Below, piece by piece: positions 44,912 through 55,800 of a stretch of 64,000 nucleotides of DNA (positions are counted from its first letter, which is position 1; each line of letters begins with the position of its first letter). Below the pieces are notes generated by a model. It was given only the letters and a program-made list of their open reading frames with translations, was not told the DNA's origin and did not search any database. Made by a program: the position numbers and the translations under genes. Source of the stretch: Methylobacterium thuringiense (lineage in GTDB: Bacteria > Pseudomonadota > Alphaproteobacteria > Rhizobiales > Beijerinckiaceae); the NCBI RefSeq assembly GCF_022179645.1, contig NZ_BPRA01000025.1:29102-93101 (forward strand), in the 5' to 3' direction.

Positions 44912-46996
44912 ATGTCGCTGCAGGGGATCGCGATGCTGGTCTTGGGCCTGACCGTGGTCGGGCTCGCGGTCATGCTCGTCGTCGCGCTCCGCCGCGGCGG
45001 GCCCGTCGCGAACGAATCCGACGACGCCGAGGCGATGCAGGACCGGCTCTGGCTGCTCGCCGAGAGCGAGGAGCGCTACCGGGCCTTGGTCGAGGCGACG
45101 ACGGAATGCATCGTCCAGCGCGACGACCGGGGCCGGATCACCTTTGCCAACGAAGGGTTTGCCGCGATGCTCGGCGCCAGGCCCCTCGACCTGATCGGCT
45201 CCGCCGTGCAGCTCCAGATCCTGGAACCGGGCGAGATCGCGCAGCGCGCCGACGGCGTGCGGCAGGTCGAGGAGCGGGTGCTGCCGGTGGATGGGCGGCC
45301 TCGCTGGTTCTCCTTCATCGAAATGCCGGTCCAGGGCACCGGCGGCGCACCGCACTGGCTGCGGGCCGGTTGCGACGTCACCGCACGTATCGAGGCGGCG
45401 CGCTCCCTCGATGAGGCCAAGAGTCGCGCAGAGAGCGCGAACATCGCCAAATCCCGCTTTCTCGCCACCGTCAGCCACGAGTTCCGCACACCGCTCAACG
45501 GCATTCTCGGCATGGCCGATCTCGTGCTGGAAACCGGGCTCGATGCCGAGCAGCGCACCTACGTCGAGGCCGTGCGCACCAGCGGCAAGGCCCTGCTCTC
45601 CCTGGTCGACGGCATCCTCGACTTCTCGCGGATCGAGGCCGGACGGCTCGACCTCGCGGCCGAGCCTTTCGACGTCGCCGCGACCGTCGAAGGCGTCATC
45701 GAACTCCTGGCGCCTCGCGCGCAGGACAAGGGGCTGGAAATCGCCCTCGACGTCTCCGAGGATTTTCAGGCGCAGCGCATCGGCGATGCCGACCGGGTCC
45801 GCCAGATCCTGCTCAACCTCGCCGGCAACGCGATCAAGTTCACCCAGTCCGGCGGCGTCGGCGTCGTGCTGGCGCAGACCGCGGACGCGATCGTCCTGTC
45901 GATCGAGGATACCGGCCCCGGAATTCCCGAGGAGCGCATTCCGGCGCTCTTCGAGGAATTCGAGCAAGGTGACGGCAGCGCCAGCCGGCGCCACGAGGGC
46001 ACCGGCTTGGGCCTCGCCATCACGCAGCGACTCGTCGAGCGCATGAGCGGGCGCATCGAGGTCAGTTCGAAGCCCGGTCGCGGCAGCGTATTCCGGGTGA
46101 TCCTGCCGTTGCCGCTCGCCAGCGAGGAGACGGCCCAGCGTCCGCCGTCGCTGCGTGCGCGAAAGATCCTGATCGTTGCGGAATCGCCCTTCCAGGCGCC
46201 CTACCTCGCCCGGCGCCTGTCCCGCTCGGGCGCTGCCGCCGTCATCGTGCCGAACGTGGAGGCGGCGCTCGATGCGCTCTCAGGCGCCGGCTTCGATGCG
46301 CTGATCGCGGATCGCGCGTTGGGCGATGGCGATGTGCGCCGTCTCGCGACCGAGGCGCGGCGCGGCGGTGTGCGCTGCAGCCTGATCCTGCTCTCGCCCT
46401 TCGACCGGCGCGAGTTCGGTGCGCCGGGTGCCGCGGGCTTCGACAGCTACCTGATCAAACCGGTGCGCGCCCGCTCGCTGTTCGACCGGCTGCTGGAGCC
46501 CGGCGTGGGATCGGCCGCACGGGAAGCGCCGTCCGAGACGAGGCCGCCGCGTCCGGCGATTTCGGCCTCCGTCGACACGCTCGGCACGAACGGGCGCCCC
46601 ATGCCCGGCCGCGGCCGTCGGGTGCTCCTGGCCGAAGACAACCCGATCAACGCGCTTCTCGCCACCAAGGCGCTCGAACGTCTCGGCGCCACGGTCACGC
46701 TGGCCCGGGACGGCATCGACGCCCTGGCGGCGATCGAGGCTGCGCCGACGGCTTTCGACCTCGCTCTGATCGACATCCGCATGCCCGGCCTCGACGGCCT
46801 CGAAACCGTCCGCCGCATCCGCGCTCGCGAAGCCGAAGGTGCCCCGGTACCTCGGCAACTCGTAGCGCTGACCGCCAACGCTGCGGGCGAAGACGAACGT
46901 GCAGCCCGCGACGCCGGCTTCGATGGCTTCCTGCCCAAGCCCCTCGATCTGAAGGCCTTGCCGGGGTTGTTGGAATGGCGCTCGCAGGCGGCATAA
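44912..46996 (+). CDS. Hybrid sensor histidine kinase (PAS, HisKA, HATPase, two receivers)
   Basis: The product is 694 aa. One transmembrane helix (residues ~5-27) is followed by a PAS domain (~50-160), a phosphoacceptor segment FLATVSHEFRTPLNGILGMA with His189, and an ATPase domain with NLAGNAIKFT, DTGPGIP and GTGLGLAI. The first receiver (~408-515) lacks the usual acidic pair (VAES) and is probably inactive; the second (~560-690) is complete: AEDNPIN, phosphoacceptor Asp in LALIDIRMPGLDG, and LPKPLD. The ATG at 44912 is chosen since GGAG lies seven bases upstream; GTG 44906 would be too close. The output partner is not encoded nearby. Confidence 0.94.
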   Translation: MSLQGIAMLVLGLTVVGLAVMLVVALRRGGPVANESDDAEAMQDRLWLLAESEERYRALVEATTECIVQRDDRGRITFANEGFAAMLGARPLDLIGSAVQLQILEPGEIAQRADGVRQVEERVLPVDGRPRWFSFIEMPVQGTGGAPHWLRAGCDVTARIEAARSLDEAKSRAESANIAKSRFLATVSHEFRTPLNGILGMADLVLETGLDAEQRTYVEAVRTSGKALLSLVDGILDFSRIEAGRLDLAAEPFDVAATVEGVIELLAPRAQDKGLEIALDVSEDFQAQRIGDADRVRQILLNLAGNAIKFTQSGGVGVVLAQTADAIVLSIEDTGPGIPEERIPALFEEFEQGDGSASRRHEGTGLGLAITQRLVERMSGRIEVSSKPGRGSVFRVILPLPLASEETAQRPPSLRARKILIVAESPFQAPYLARRLSRSGAAAVIVPNVEAALDALSGAGFDALIADRALGDGDVRRLATEARRGGVRCSLILLSPFDRREFGAPGAAGFDSYLIKPVRARSLFDRLLEPGVGSAAREAPSETRPPRPAISASVDTLGTNGRPMPGRGRRVLLAEDNPINALLATKALERLGATVTLARDGIDALAAIEAAPTAFDLALIDIRMPGLDGLETVRRIRAREAEGAPVPRQLVALTANAAGEDERAARDAGFDGFLPKPLDLKALPGLLEWRSQAA

Positions 46997-47084
46997 AGCC
47001 GACGGGAGCGCGAAAAGTCCTTGCCTGTAGCGGCTTCCACCGGCGATCAGTCGGCCGGGGCGAAGAGCCGGGAGCGCATGTGCC

Positions 47085-47423
47085 ATGATGAGAGTCCCGG
47101 TCTGGACGCTCGCCTTTCTGTCGTTTTGCGCGGCAGCCTCGGCTCAAGATAAGCCGCTCGTCATCCCTCAGGTGGAGGGCGCGAAGCAGGGCCGGATCAT
47201 CGGGCGCGCCATGGTCTGTGGCGTGCCGCAGGAGCGAACCGGCGCATTGATCAAGATCAACCGCGAACGGATGCTGGCAGCCGTCGGATCGGCCTTTACC
47301 GAGGACCGCTACCTGCCGGAACTGGACCGGACGATCGCCTTCGAGACCAGCCTGCCGCCACCGTCCGAGGCGGCTTGCGCCAAGGCGATCATGGCGTTCG
47401 ACGCGTTGGAGCGCGCGCGCTGA
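47085..47423 (+). CDS. Small exported protein of unknown function
   Basis: This 112-aa protein has a signal peptide (MMRVPVWTLAFLSFCAAASA, cleavage before QDKP). The mature ~92 residues are polar with two cysteines (VCG, AACAK) that could pair. I recognise no family. It lies 88 bp after the hybrid kinase gene on the same strand; the ATG at 47085 is preceded by GGGAG at 11 bases. A GC-rich hairpin follows its stop. Confidence 0.65.
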   Translation: MMRVPVWTLAFLSFCAAASAQDKPLVIPQVEGAKQGRIIGRAMVCGVPQERTGALIKINRERMLAAVGSAFTEDRYLPELDRTIAFETSLPPPSEAACAKAIMAFDALERAR

Positions 47424-47433
47424 CCACCAGCCC

Positions 47434-47461
47434 CGGCCGGGCCAGGGATGCAGCCCGGCCG
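47434..47461. terminator. GC-rich hairpin between convergent genes
   Basis: The stem CGGCCGGGC pairs perfectly with GCCCGGCCG across a 10-base loop, starting 11 nt after the stop at 47423. There is no T-run, so termination is only presumed. Confidence 0.4.
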
Positions 47462-47519
47462 TCGTCAGGCGGCGTTTCACCCTGAAGCGGATGGCGCAAG
47501 GCGCGCCATCTCGTGAGGC

Positions 47520-48533
47520 TCAGAGAAGATTCTGGGCCTTGGCCAACGCGACGAGGTCCCTTTGCGGGCGGGCGCCGATATGCTCGATCACTTCGGCCGC
47601 AGCGAGCGCTCCGAGACGCGCACTCGTGACGTTGTCGAGCCCGCGGGCATGGCCGGCCAGGAAGCCGGCCGCGAACAGGTCGCCCGCGCCCGTCGTGTCG
47701 ACGACCTCCCGCACGGGTGCCGCCTCGACCGAGCGGACTTCGCCGCCCTTCACCACCAGGGCGCCCTCGGCCGACCGGGTGACGAGACCCAGCAGGTGAT
47801 GGCCACGGGCGTCGCGCTCGTCGCGCAGGGCCTTGATCGCGGCTTCCCCGTCGTCCGTCTGGTAGAGGCTCTTCAGCTCGCCGAGATTGGCGAACAGGAT
47901 GTCGATGCTGCCGTCCCGGATCAGGCCGAGAAACTCGTCGCGGTAGCGGCCGACGCAGAAGGCGTCCGAGAGCGTCAGCGCCACGGCATTGCCGGCGCCG
48001 TGCGCGATCTTGACCGCCTTGCGGAAGGCTTCCTTGGCCTCCGGCGGATCCCAGAGGTAGCCTTCGAGGTAGATCGTGCGCGCGCTCGCGGCCGTGGCCT
48101 CGTCGACGTCGGCCGGCGTGAGGCCCTGGCAGGCGCCGAGATAGGTGTTCATGGTGCGCTCGCCGTCCGGCGTCACCAGGATGAAGCAGCGGGCGGTGGC
48201 CGGGCCTTCGGTCGCCGCGGCGACGTCGAAGCGCACGCCGGTCGCCCGGAGATCGTGGGCGAACAGGCCGCCGAGTTCGTCGTCGCGGACCTTGCCGACG
48301 AAGCCGGTCTTCGCACCGAGGATCGCGGCACCTGCCGCGGTGTTCGAGCCCGAGCCGCCCGACACGACCGTGGTCTGCCCCATCGCCGCGAAAAGCTCTT
48401 CGGCCCGCTTTTCGTCGATGAGCTGCATCGCGCCTTTCGGCACGCCCTGCGCAGCGAGAAACGTCTCGTCGGTGCGCGCGATCAGGTCGACGATGGCGTT
48501 GCCGAGGACGAGGAGATCGAGGGATTCGGGCAT
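47520..48533 (-). CDS. Adenosine kinase (PfkB family)
   Basis: This 337-aa sugar/nucleoside kinase begins DLLVLGNAIVDLIARTDETF, and has the substrate-binding GGSGSNTAAGAAILGAKTGF with VGKVRDDELG. The catalytic anion-hole motif DTTGAGD is at residues 279-285, with Asp285 as the base. The layout matches alphaproteobacterial adenosine kinases, which salvage adenosine to AMP, although other ribokinase-family substrates are possible. The start codon at 48533 has no strong ribosome-binding site. It is followed (leftward) by the convergent small exported protein. Confidence 0.9.
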   Translation of the reverse strand: MPESLDLLVLGNAIVDLIARTDETFLAAQGVPKGAMQLIDEKRAEELFAAMGQTTVVSGGSGSNTAAGAAILGAKTGFVGKVRDDELGGLFAHDLRATGVRFDVAAATEGPATARCFILVTPDGERTMNTYLGACQGLTPADVDEATAASARTIYLEGYLWDPPEAKEAFRKAVKIAHGAGNAVALTLSDAFCVGRYRDEFLGLIRDGSIDILFANLGELKSLYQTDDGEAAIKALRDERDARGHHLLGLVTRSAEGALVVKGGEVRSVEAAPVREVVDTTGAGDLFAAGFLAGHARGLDNVTSARLGALAAAEVIEHIGARPQRDLVALAKAQNLL

Positions 48534-48618
48534 CTTGTGTCCGGTCTGGTCAGCGATGCCTCGGGCCTGTGGCAGCCGTGCTCGGACGCGTCAACCCGCG
48601 GCGGCGCTCTGCTCCCAC

Positions 48619-49170
48619 TCAAGGTTGTCCGAACAGGTCCGCGACGGCGATGGTCAGACCGGGCGGCGTGAGATCGAGAGTGCCGGTCGATAGGATGCGT
48701 GCCGCGATGCCGCCCGCGCCGTCGCGGCTGTGATGAATGACCAGCGGTGCACCCGGGTCGACGACGAGGTAGTGCATCACGCTCGGTACGCGGAAATAGC
48801 CGGTCAGCTTGCGGTTCGTATCGATCGAGCGCGAGGACGGCGAGACCACCTCGACAACGATCACGGGCGTCACCTCCATCGCGTCGAGGTCGGCACGCTC
48901 GCCGCAATAGACGAGCACATCGGGAACGTAGCTGGTCTGCGCATCGACTCTGACGGCGACGCCGTCGATGAGCGCGCGGCAAGGGCGCCGGCCATCCCGG
49001 ATCGCCGCCCGCAGCGCGTCGAACACGGCCGCCTTGGTCTCGGCATGCCGCACGCGCTCCGGCGACATCGCCACCACCTCGCCGTCGATAAGCTCGTACT
49101 TACCGTCGCGACCCGCGGCCCAGGCCAGGAACGCGTCGACCGTCATGCGGGGTTTCGGCTGCACACCCAT
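48619..49170 (-). CDS. Uma2-family (DUF820) PD-(D/E)XK nuclease-like protein
   Basis: This 183-aa protein has the Uma2 pattern PRMTVDAFLAWAAGRDGKYE followed by LIDGEVVAMSPE, YVPDVLVYC (metal-binding Asp) and VIVVEVVSPSSRSIDTNRKL (the E-x-V/K strand with a following Lys). This fold resembles restriction endonucleases. Uma2 genes are abundant in cyanobacteria and some alphaproteobacteria; their biological role is unknown. The gene sits alone upstream of the adenosine kinase gene, with 85 bp between them. An alternative start at 49146 would remove only eight residues. Confidence 0.85.
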   Translation of the reverse strand: MGVQPKPRMTVDAFLAWAAGRDGKYELIDGEVVAMSPERVRHAETKAAVFDALRAAIRDGRRPCRALIDGVAVRVDAQTSYVPDVLVYCGERADLDAMEVTPVIVVEVVSPSSRSIDTNRKLTGYFRVPSVMHYLVVDPGAPLVIHHSRDGAGGIAARILSTGTLDLTPPGLTIAVADLFGQP

Positions 49171-49218
49171 GATACGGATGGTACCACGCCGTGCCGCCCC
49201 GGCGAAGCGGCCGAACCT

Positions 49219-49545
49219 CTATTGCTGCAGGCTCTTCATCTCGCATTGCGCGTATTCGCCGCTCGCCTTGACGTAGGCGTTGAGCTTCTGGGCGTAGGCC
49301 TCGGCCAGCGGCCGGAAGACCTGGGCCTGCGCGTTGTAGGCCTTGATCGCGTCGTTGTAGCTGTAGGCCTCCCAGCCGGGGCAGCCGCCCTTGGCGTCGA
49401 GGCAGGCGGGTTTTGGCGGCAGCGAAGGTTTTTCGGGTTTGCCCTCAGCCGGCGGAGGCACGGGGACGGCGCAGGGCGCCGCCAGGGCCGCGGAGGCGCC
49501 CGTCAGACCTAGTGTCAGAACCAACCCGATCATACCCTGACGCAT
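49219..49545 (-). CDS. Small exported cysteine-containing protein of unknown function
   Basis: This 108-aa protein has a signal peptide (MRQGMIGLVLTLGLTGASAA, ending LAA-PCA) followed by a Pro-rich segment and four cysteines in total in the mature part (PCAVP, ACLD, GCPG, QCEM). A helical region near the end, SYNDAIKAYNAQAQVFRPLA, then EAYAQKLNAYVK, resembles a short coiled coil. Similar small proteins occur in related genomes, but no function is known. The ATG has GGAAGGGA upstream at good spacing. It is divergent from ligA. Confidence 0.75.
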   Translation of the reverse strand: MRQGMIGLVLTLGLTGASAALAAPCAVPVPPPAEGKPEKPSLPPKPACLDAKGGCPGWEAYSYNDAIKAYNAQAQVFRPLAEAYAQKLNAYVKASGEYAQCEMKSLQQ

Positions 49546-49645
49546 TGCCGCGTTCCCTTCCGAAAGCCTCGCGCTCTTGGGCGCGAGACTTGTGGCGGGA
49601 ATCGGGTCAGGTCGCGTTAACCTGCCGCCGCAAACTCTCGCTTAG

Positions 49646-52096
<2,451 letters not shown>

Positions 52097-52106
52097 GTCG
52101 CCGCCG

Positions 52107-52763
52107 TCAGAACTCCATGTCCAATTCCTCGATCTCGTCGGGCTCCGCGACGGCTTCCTGCGTCCACTCGGCCATCAGGTCCCAGGCCAGGATCGTGTCG
52201 CGGTACGTTTCCGCCGTGAACGGCAACGGCACGTCGTAGGTGCGGAAGCGCGTGCAGACCGGGGCGTACATCGCGTCGGCGAGGGTGGGGCGGGCGCCGA
52301 ACAGGTAGGGGCCGCCGGAGCGCGACAGGCAGTCCTCGACGATCGCCAGGATGCGGTCGATATCGCCTTTGGCACCGTTGAAGATCGGGAAGCCGGGAAT
52401 CTGCGCACGCAGGTTCATCGGCATCGCCGAGCGCAGGTTGATGAAGCCGCCATGCATCTCGCTCGAAACGGCGCGGCAGCGCGCCCGCTCGGCCGCGGAT
52501 TCCGGCAGCAGGCCGGCACCGGAACGGATCTCGTTCAGGTACTCGGCGATGGCGAGCACGTCCCAGACGACGATGTCGCCATGCGTCAGCCGCGGCACCA
52601 GAAACGAAGGCGACAGGTGCAGGAGTTCGGCGCGGGTCGAGGATTCCTTGCCCGACAGAAGCTCGACGTCGAAATCGAGCCCGGCCATCCGGCACACGAG
52701 CCAGCCGCGTAGCGACCAGGACGAGTAGTTCCGGCTGGAAATCGTGAGCGTCGCGTCTGCCAT
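52107..52763 (-). CDS. Glutathione S-transferase family protein
   Basis: This 218-aa protein has an N-terminal thioredoxin-fold half (residues 1-85) opening LTISSRNYSSWSLRGWLVCR, where Ser replaces the usual catalytic Tyr/Cys position, and ending with the glutathione-binding SFLVPRLTHGDIVVWDVLAI. The helical C-terminal half contains the N-capping-box region GARPTLADAMYAP. The start is ATG at 52763; the frame's extra 57 codons are not homologous. It faces ligA across 10 bp (convergent) and is divergent from phaZ. Likely a detoxification or maleylacetoacetate-type enzyme; the substrate is unknown. Confidence 0.88.
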   Translation of the reverse strand: MADATLTISSRNYSSWSLRGWLVCRMAGLDFDVELLSGKESSTRAELLHLSPSFLVPRLTHGDIVVWDVLAIAEYLNEIRSGAGLLPESAAERARCRAVSSEMHGGFINLRSAMPMNLRAQIPGFPIFNGAKGDIDRILAIVEDCLSRSGGPYLFGARPTLADAMYAPVCTRFRTYDVPLPFTAETYRDTILAWDLMAEWTQEAVAEPDEIEELDMEF

Positions 52764-53141
52764 GAGCGTTTTCCCCGTGCCGAAGTCCTTGCCGAGTCGG
52801 CATCCAAGACTCGTGCCGCCGCAGCAGTGCCTACGCCGGAGGCTTGGGATAATCCGGAATGGGTCGCCATGGCCTTTCGTCAGCGCTTCGAATGCGTTGT
52901 GCGCCATCGACCGGAAATTCGGAAGCCGGTACAATTATTTACGGCGCGCGAGGTGCATGAAGCATTTTTGCTGCACCCGCTGCCAATCCGGGGGAGTTCG
53001 TACCTTTTGCCGGTTGCGGAGTTTCGGGCCGGCCTTAAGCCTTACTGTCCCCGCTGCCGCGCTCGTTCGAGCGGCGGCATTCCGGTCCATCGTGGACGCG
53101 CCGGAGTTTCCGGCGGGTGCGCGCAAGGAGTTGCGGCCCCG
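52764..53141. other. Divergent intergenic region between GST and PHB depolymerase genes
   Basis: No gene is supported across this 378 bp; the phaZ frame is open but without similarity. An AT-rich stretch near 52910-52945 (TACAATTATTTACGG) is the most promoter-like segment and faces phaZ. Confidence 0.45.
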
Positions 53142-54356
53142 ATGATGTACCGTGCGTTCGATGCCCAGACGGACCTTGCCCGGCAGACCCGGGGCTGGGG
53201 CCGCCTGCTCAATCAGGCCGCCGCGCCCTGGGCCGGCACGCCGTTCCGCGAACAGGCCAACTGGTGGTCGGCCGGCGCCCGCATGATGATGCGCTCGGGC
53301 CTCACCTTCGCCCGGCCCGATTACGGCATCGGCACCGTCACGGTCGGCAACCGTGACGTTCCGGTGGTGGAGGAGGCCGTCACGGCGACGCCCTTCGCCA
53401 CGCTGCTGCGCTTCCGCAAGGACATCGAGACGCCGCAGCCGAAGGTGCTGGTGCTCGCCCCGCTCTCGGGCCACTTCTCGACGCTGCTGCGCGGCACCGT
53501 CCGCACGCTGCTGCCGGACCACGACGTCTACATCACCGACTGGCACAATGCCCGCGACGTGCCGCTCTCTGACGGCGCCTTCGGCTTCGACGACTATGTC
53601 GACCACGTCGTGGGCTTTCTGGAGACGATGGGCGAGGGCTCTCACCTTCTCGCCGTCTGCCAGCCCGCCGTTCAGGCCCTGGCGGCGACCGCCGTCATGG
53701 CGCACGCGAAAAACCCGGCGCAACCGCGCAGCATGACCCTGATGGCCGGCCCGGTGGATTGCCGCATCAGCCCTACCTCGGTGAACGAACTCGCGACGTC
53801 GAAGCCGATCGAATGGTTCGAGAAGAACCTGCTGAGCACGGTGACGGCCCGTCACAAGGGCGCCGGCCGCCGGGTCTATCCGGGCTTCATGCAGGTTTCC
53901 GCCTTCATCGCGATGAACGCGCAGCGCCACAGCCAGGCGCATCAGGACCTGTTCTGGCACTATGTCAGGGGCGATTCGGACAAGGCACGCGCGGTCGAGT
54001 CGTTCTACGACGAGTATTTCGCCGTCCTCGACCTTCCCGCCGAATTCTACATCGAAACCGTCAAGACGGTTTTTCAGGACTACACGCTGGCCAAGAACGA
54101 ACTCAGCTATCGCGGCAGCCCCATCGACATGCGCGAGATCCGCCGGACGGCGCTCATGACCGTCGAAGGCGAGCGCGACGACATCTGTGCCGTCGGGCAG
54201 ACCATGGCCGCGCACGACCTCTGCAGCAGCCTGCCCCCGCACATGCGAAGCCACCATCTGCAGGCCGGCGTCGGCCATTACGGGGTCTTTTCCGGGCGCC
54301 GCTGGGAGGGGCAGACCTATCCGCTGGTCCGCAACTTCATCCAGTCGCACGCCTGA
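53142..54356 (+). CDS. phaZ: Intracellular polyhydroxybutyrate depolymerase
   Basis: This 404-aa enzyme mobilises carbon-storage granules. Unlike secreted depolymerases it has no signal peptide, and the lipase-box-like motif is VCQPAVQAL with Cys173 as nucleophile, as in PhaZa1 of Ralstonia. Upstream comes the conserved oxyanion region VLAPLSGHFSTLLRGTVRTL, then YITDWHNARDVP. A C-terminal GVGHYGVFSGRRWEGQ supplies the catalytic His. The ATG at 53142 follows AAGGAG by 11 bases. The next gene downstream is the iron regulator irr, 122 bp away on the same strand; no functional link is evident. Confidence 0.95.
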   Translation: MMYRAFDAQTDLARQTRGWGRLLNQAAAPWAGTPFREQANWWSAGARMMMRSGLTFARPDYGIGTVTVGNRDVPVVEEAVTATPFATLLRFRKDIETPQPKVLVLAPLSGHFSTLLRGTVRTLLPDHDVYITDWHNARDVPLSDGAFGFDDYVDHVVGFLETMGEGSHLLAVCQPAVQALAATAVMAHAKNPAQPRSMTLMAGPVDCRISPTSVNELATSKPIEWFEKNLLSTVTARHKGAGRRVYPGFMQVSAFIAMNAQRHSQAHQDLFWHYVRGDSDKARAVESFYDEYFAVLDLPAEFYIETVKTVFQDYTLAKNELSYRGSPIDMREIRRTALMTVEGERDDICAVGQTMAAHDLCSSLPPHMRSHHLQAGVGHYGVFSGRRWEGQTYPLVRNFIQSHA

Positions 54357-54425
54357 ATCTCACAGACCTGCGGCGTGCGCCGGTCACCGCCGCGATGGAC
54401 GGCTTGCCGCAGGCGGTCCGTCCTC

Positions 54426-54444
54426 ATATAGTCCGGCGCTATAT
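54426..54444. promoter_or_regulatory. AT-rich inverted repeat upstream of irr
   Basis: ATATAG (54426-54431) and CTATAT (54439-54444) flank seven bases, 35-53 bp before the irr start, within the only AT-rich stretch of the gap. It may be an operator or part of the promoter; whether Irr or another Fur-family protein binds it is unknown. Confidence 0.35.
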
Positions 54445-54478
54445 ATCTAGCGTGAATAGTGAGCTGTCAGTCCCGCCG

Positions 54479-54988
54479 ATGTCCGATTTCGTGCAGCTAC
54501 AGGCCGCGTTGAACGCGCGTACGTCGTCCGTTCCGAGCGATGCCGGTTTGCCGGGCCGCCGCGGTTGTCCCCTTTCCGATCTGCGCGATCGCCTGCGCCG
54601 CGCGGGTCTGCGGCCGACCCGTCAGCGCCTGTCTCTAGGCTGGCTGCTGTTCGGCCGCGGCGACCGGCATTTGACCGCTGAAATGCTCTACGACGAGGCG
54701 ATGCGGGCCAAGGTCCCGGTCTCGCTGGCGACGGTCTACAACACGCTGCACCAGTTCACGGAAGCCGGCCTGCTGCGCCAGCTCGCGCTCGACGGTTCGA
54801 AGGCTTATTTCGACACCAACCCGAGCGAGCACCACCATTTCTTCCTCGAGGAAGAGGGCAAGGTGCTGGATATGCCGGAATGTGGAATCTCGGTCGATTC
54901 CCTGCCGGACGCGCCCGAGGGCATGGAAATCGCCGGTGTCGAGGTGATCGTGCGTCTGCGCCGCCGGGCGGTTGCCGGCCGCGCTTGA
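54479..54988 (+). CDS. irr: Irr-type Fur-family iron response regulator
   Basis: This 169-aa regulator is heme-responsive in Rhizobiales, where it represses heme synthesis and other iron-using genes under iron limitation. The N-terminal heme regulatory motif GCP is present (Cys30-Pro31 in RRGCPLSDLRD). The DNA-binding helix segment AGLRPTRQRLSLGWLLFGRG and ATVYNTLHQFTEAGLLRQ are typical of Irr. The His triplet at 118-120 (SEHHHFFLEEEG) is the second heme-binding site. The first metal site of ordinary Fur proteins is not intact, as expected for Irr. A bidirectional terminator follows. Confidence 0.93.
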   Translation: MSDFVQLQAALNARTSSVPSDAGLPGRRGCPLSDLRDRLRRAGLRPTRQRLSLGWLLFGRGDRHLTAEMLYDEAMRAKVPVSLATVYNTLHQFTEAGLLRQLALDGSKAYFDTNPSEHHHFFLEEEGKVLDMPECGISVDSLPDAPEGMEIAGVEVIVRLRRRAVAGRA

Positions 54989-55013
54989 GCGCAGCCGCTA
55001 TCGGGTGCTCTGA

Positions 55014-55042
55014 AGCCGGCGAGGCGATCGCCGGCTTTTTTT
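55014..55042. terminator. Terminator shared by irr and a convergent gene
   Basis: AGCCGGCGA pairs with TCGCCGGCT around GGCGA, followed by a run of seven T residues on the + strand. The run reaches into the stop codon (TAA on the minus strand) of the gene ending at 55041, so one hairpin closes irr while overlapping the 3' end of the other gene. Confidence 0.88.
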
Positions 55043-55583
55043 ATTCGACGGATTCGTTCGGGTAGACGCCCCAGAGCCGTTCCTGGCGGATGTAGCCGTC
55101 CACGTCGCCGCGCGTCTGCGGCAGCGCCACGACGATGCGGCACCAGCTTCCGCTGCAATTCTTCACGCTGCCGATGACGCCCGCTTCGAGCTTGGCCTCT
55201 TCGCCCGCGCCGGCATCGGCACGGGCCAGCAGCGGCACCGTCGGCGCAGCCTTGTCGCCCGTCGGCGCGGTGACGACGGCGGTGCGGCGGCCGGAGAGCA
55301 GCGAGTGCAGCACCCAGCCTTCCGTGCCCTCGGAATCGCGGATGCGGCGCCAAGTCTCGTACTCGGCGATGATCTCGACGGGCAGGCCGGCCCGGCGGAA
55401 AACCCAGAGCGTGCGGTGATCCTTCGAGGGCCCCTCGCGCAGGTTGACGCGATCGGTCTTGAGGCTGGCATAGCGGGGCAGCGGCAGCTTCGTCGCCCGG
55501 CCGCCATCGTTGGAGACGGCGCTCGCCGGCCCGACCCCGGCCAGCAGGGAGCCCAAGCAAATCCCGAGAATCGCAGCGCGCAT
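55041..55583 (-). CDS. Exported protein with two bacterial SH3-type domains
   Basis: This 180-aa protein has a signal peptide (MRAAILGICLGSLLAGVGPA, cleavage near SAV) followed by an SH3b domain (residues ~38-100: RVNLREGPSKDHRTLWVFRR, then WRRIRDSEGTEGWVLHSLLS) and a second, degenerate one (~115-172, ending GYIRQERLWGVYP). SH3b domains bind peptidoglycan peptides in many exported proteins. The start at 55583 is chosen because it opens the signal peptide; the frame continues upstream into non-homologous sequence. Convergent with irr; function unknown beyond likely cell-wall contact. Confidence 0.88.
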   Translation of the reverse strand: MRAAILGICLGSLLAGVGPASAVSNDGGRATKLPLPRYASLKTDRVNLREGPSKDHRTLWVFRRAGLPVEIIAEYETWRRIRDSEGTEGWVLHSLLSGRRTAVVTAPTGDKAAPTVPLLARADAGAGEEAKLEAGVIGSVKNCSGSWCRIVVALPQTRGDVDGYIRQERLWGVYPNESVE

Positions 55584-55800
55584 CGTCAACCGTCCTCCGC
55601 TCGTCGTCCGGAGCCGCGGGGGCCTTGCCCGCATTGTCTTCCGACCTCTCTCTGATAGAGAAACGGGGAAGATGTGCGGCGGGGCGAACCCCGAGGCGCG
55701 TCGGCCGATCGCTCCATCTGGCCGTGTCACGGTTAACGGAGCGTAAGCCGAAGCACCCGGGCCGGCCGAACGCGAGGCGGGTACCGTCGCGGGAGGAACG

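Noticed and set aside
55725-55750. Possible CtrA box near CGGTTAACGGAGCGTAAG
   Set aside because: The second half reads TAAG in place of TTAA, so only one half site matches.
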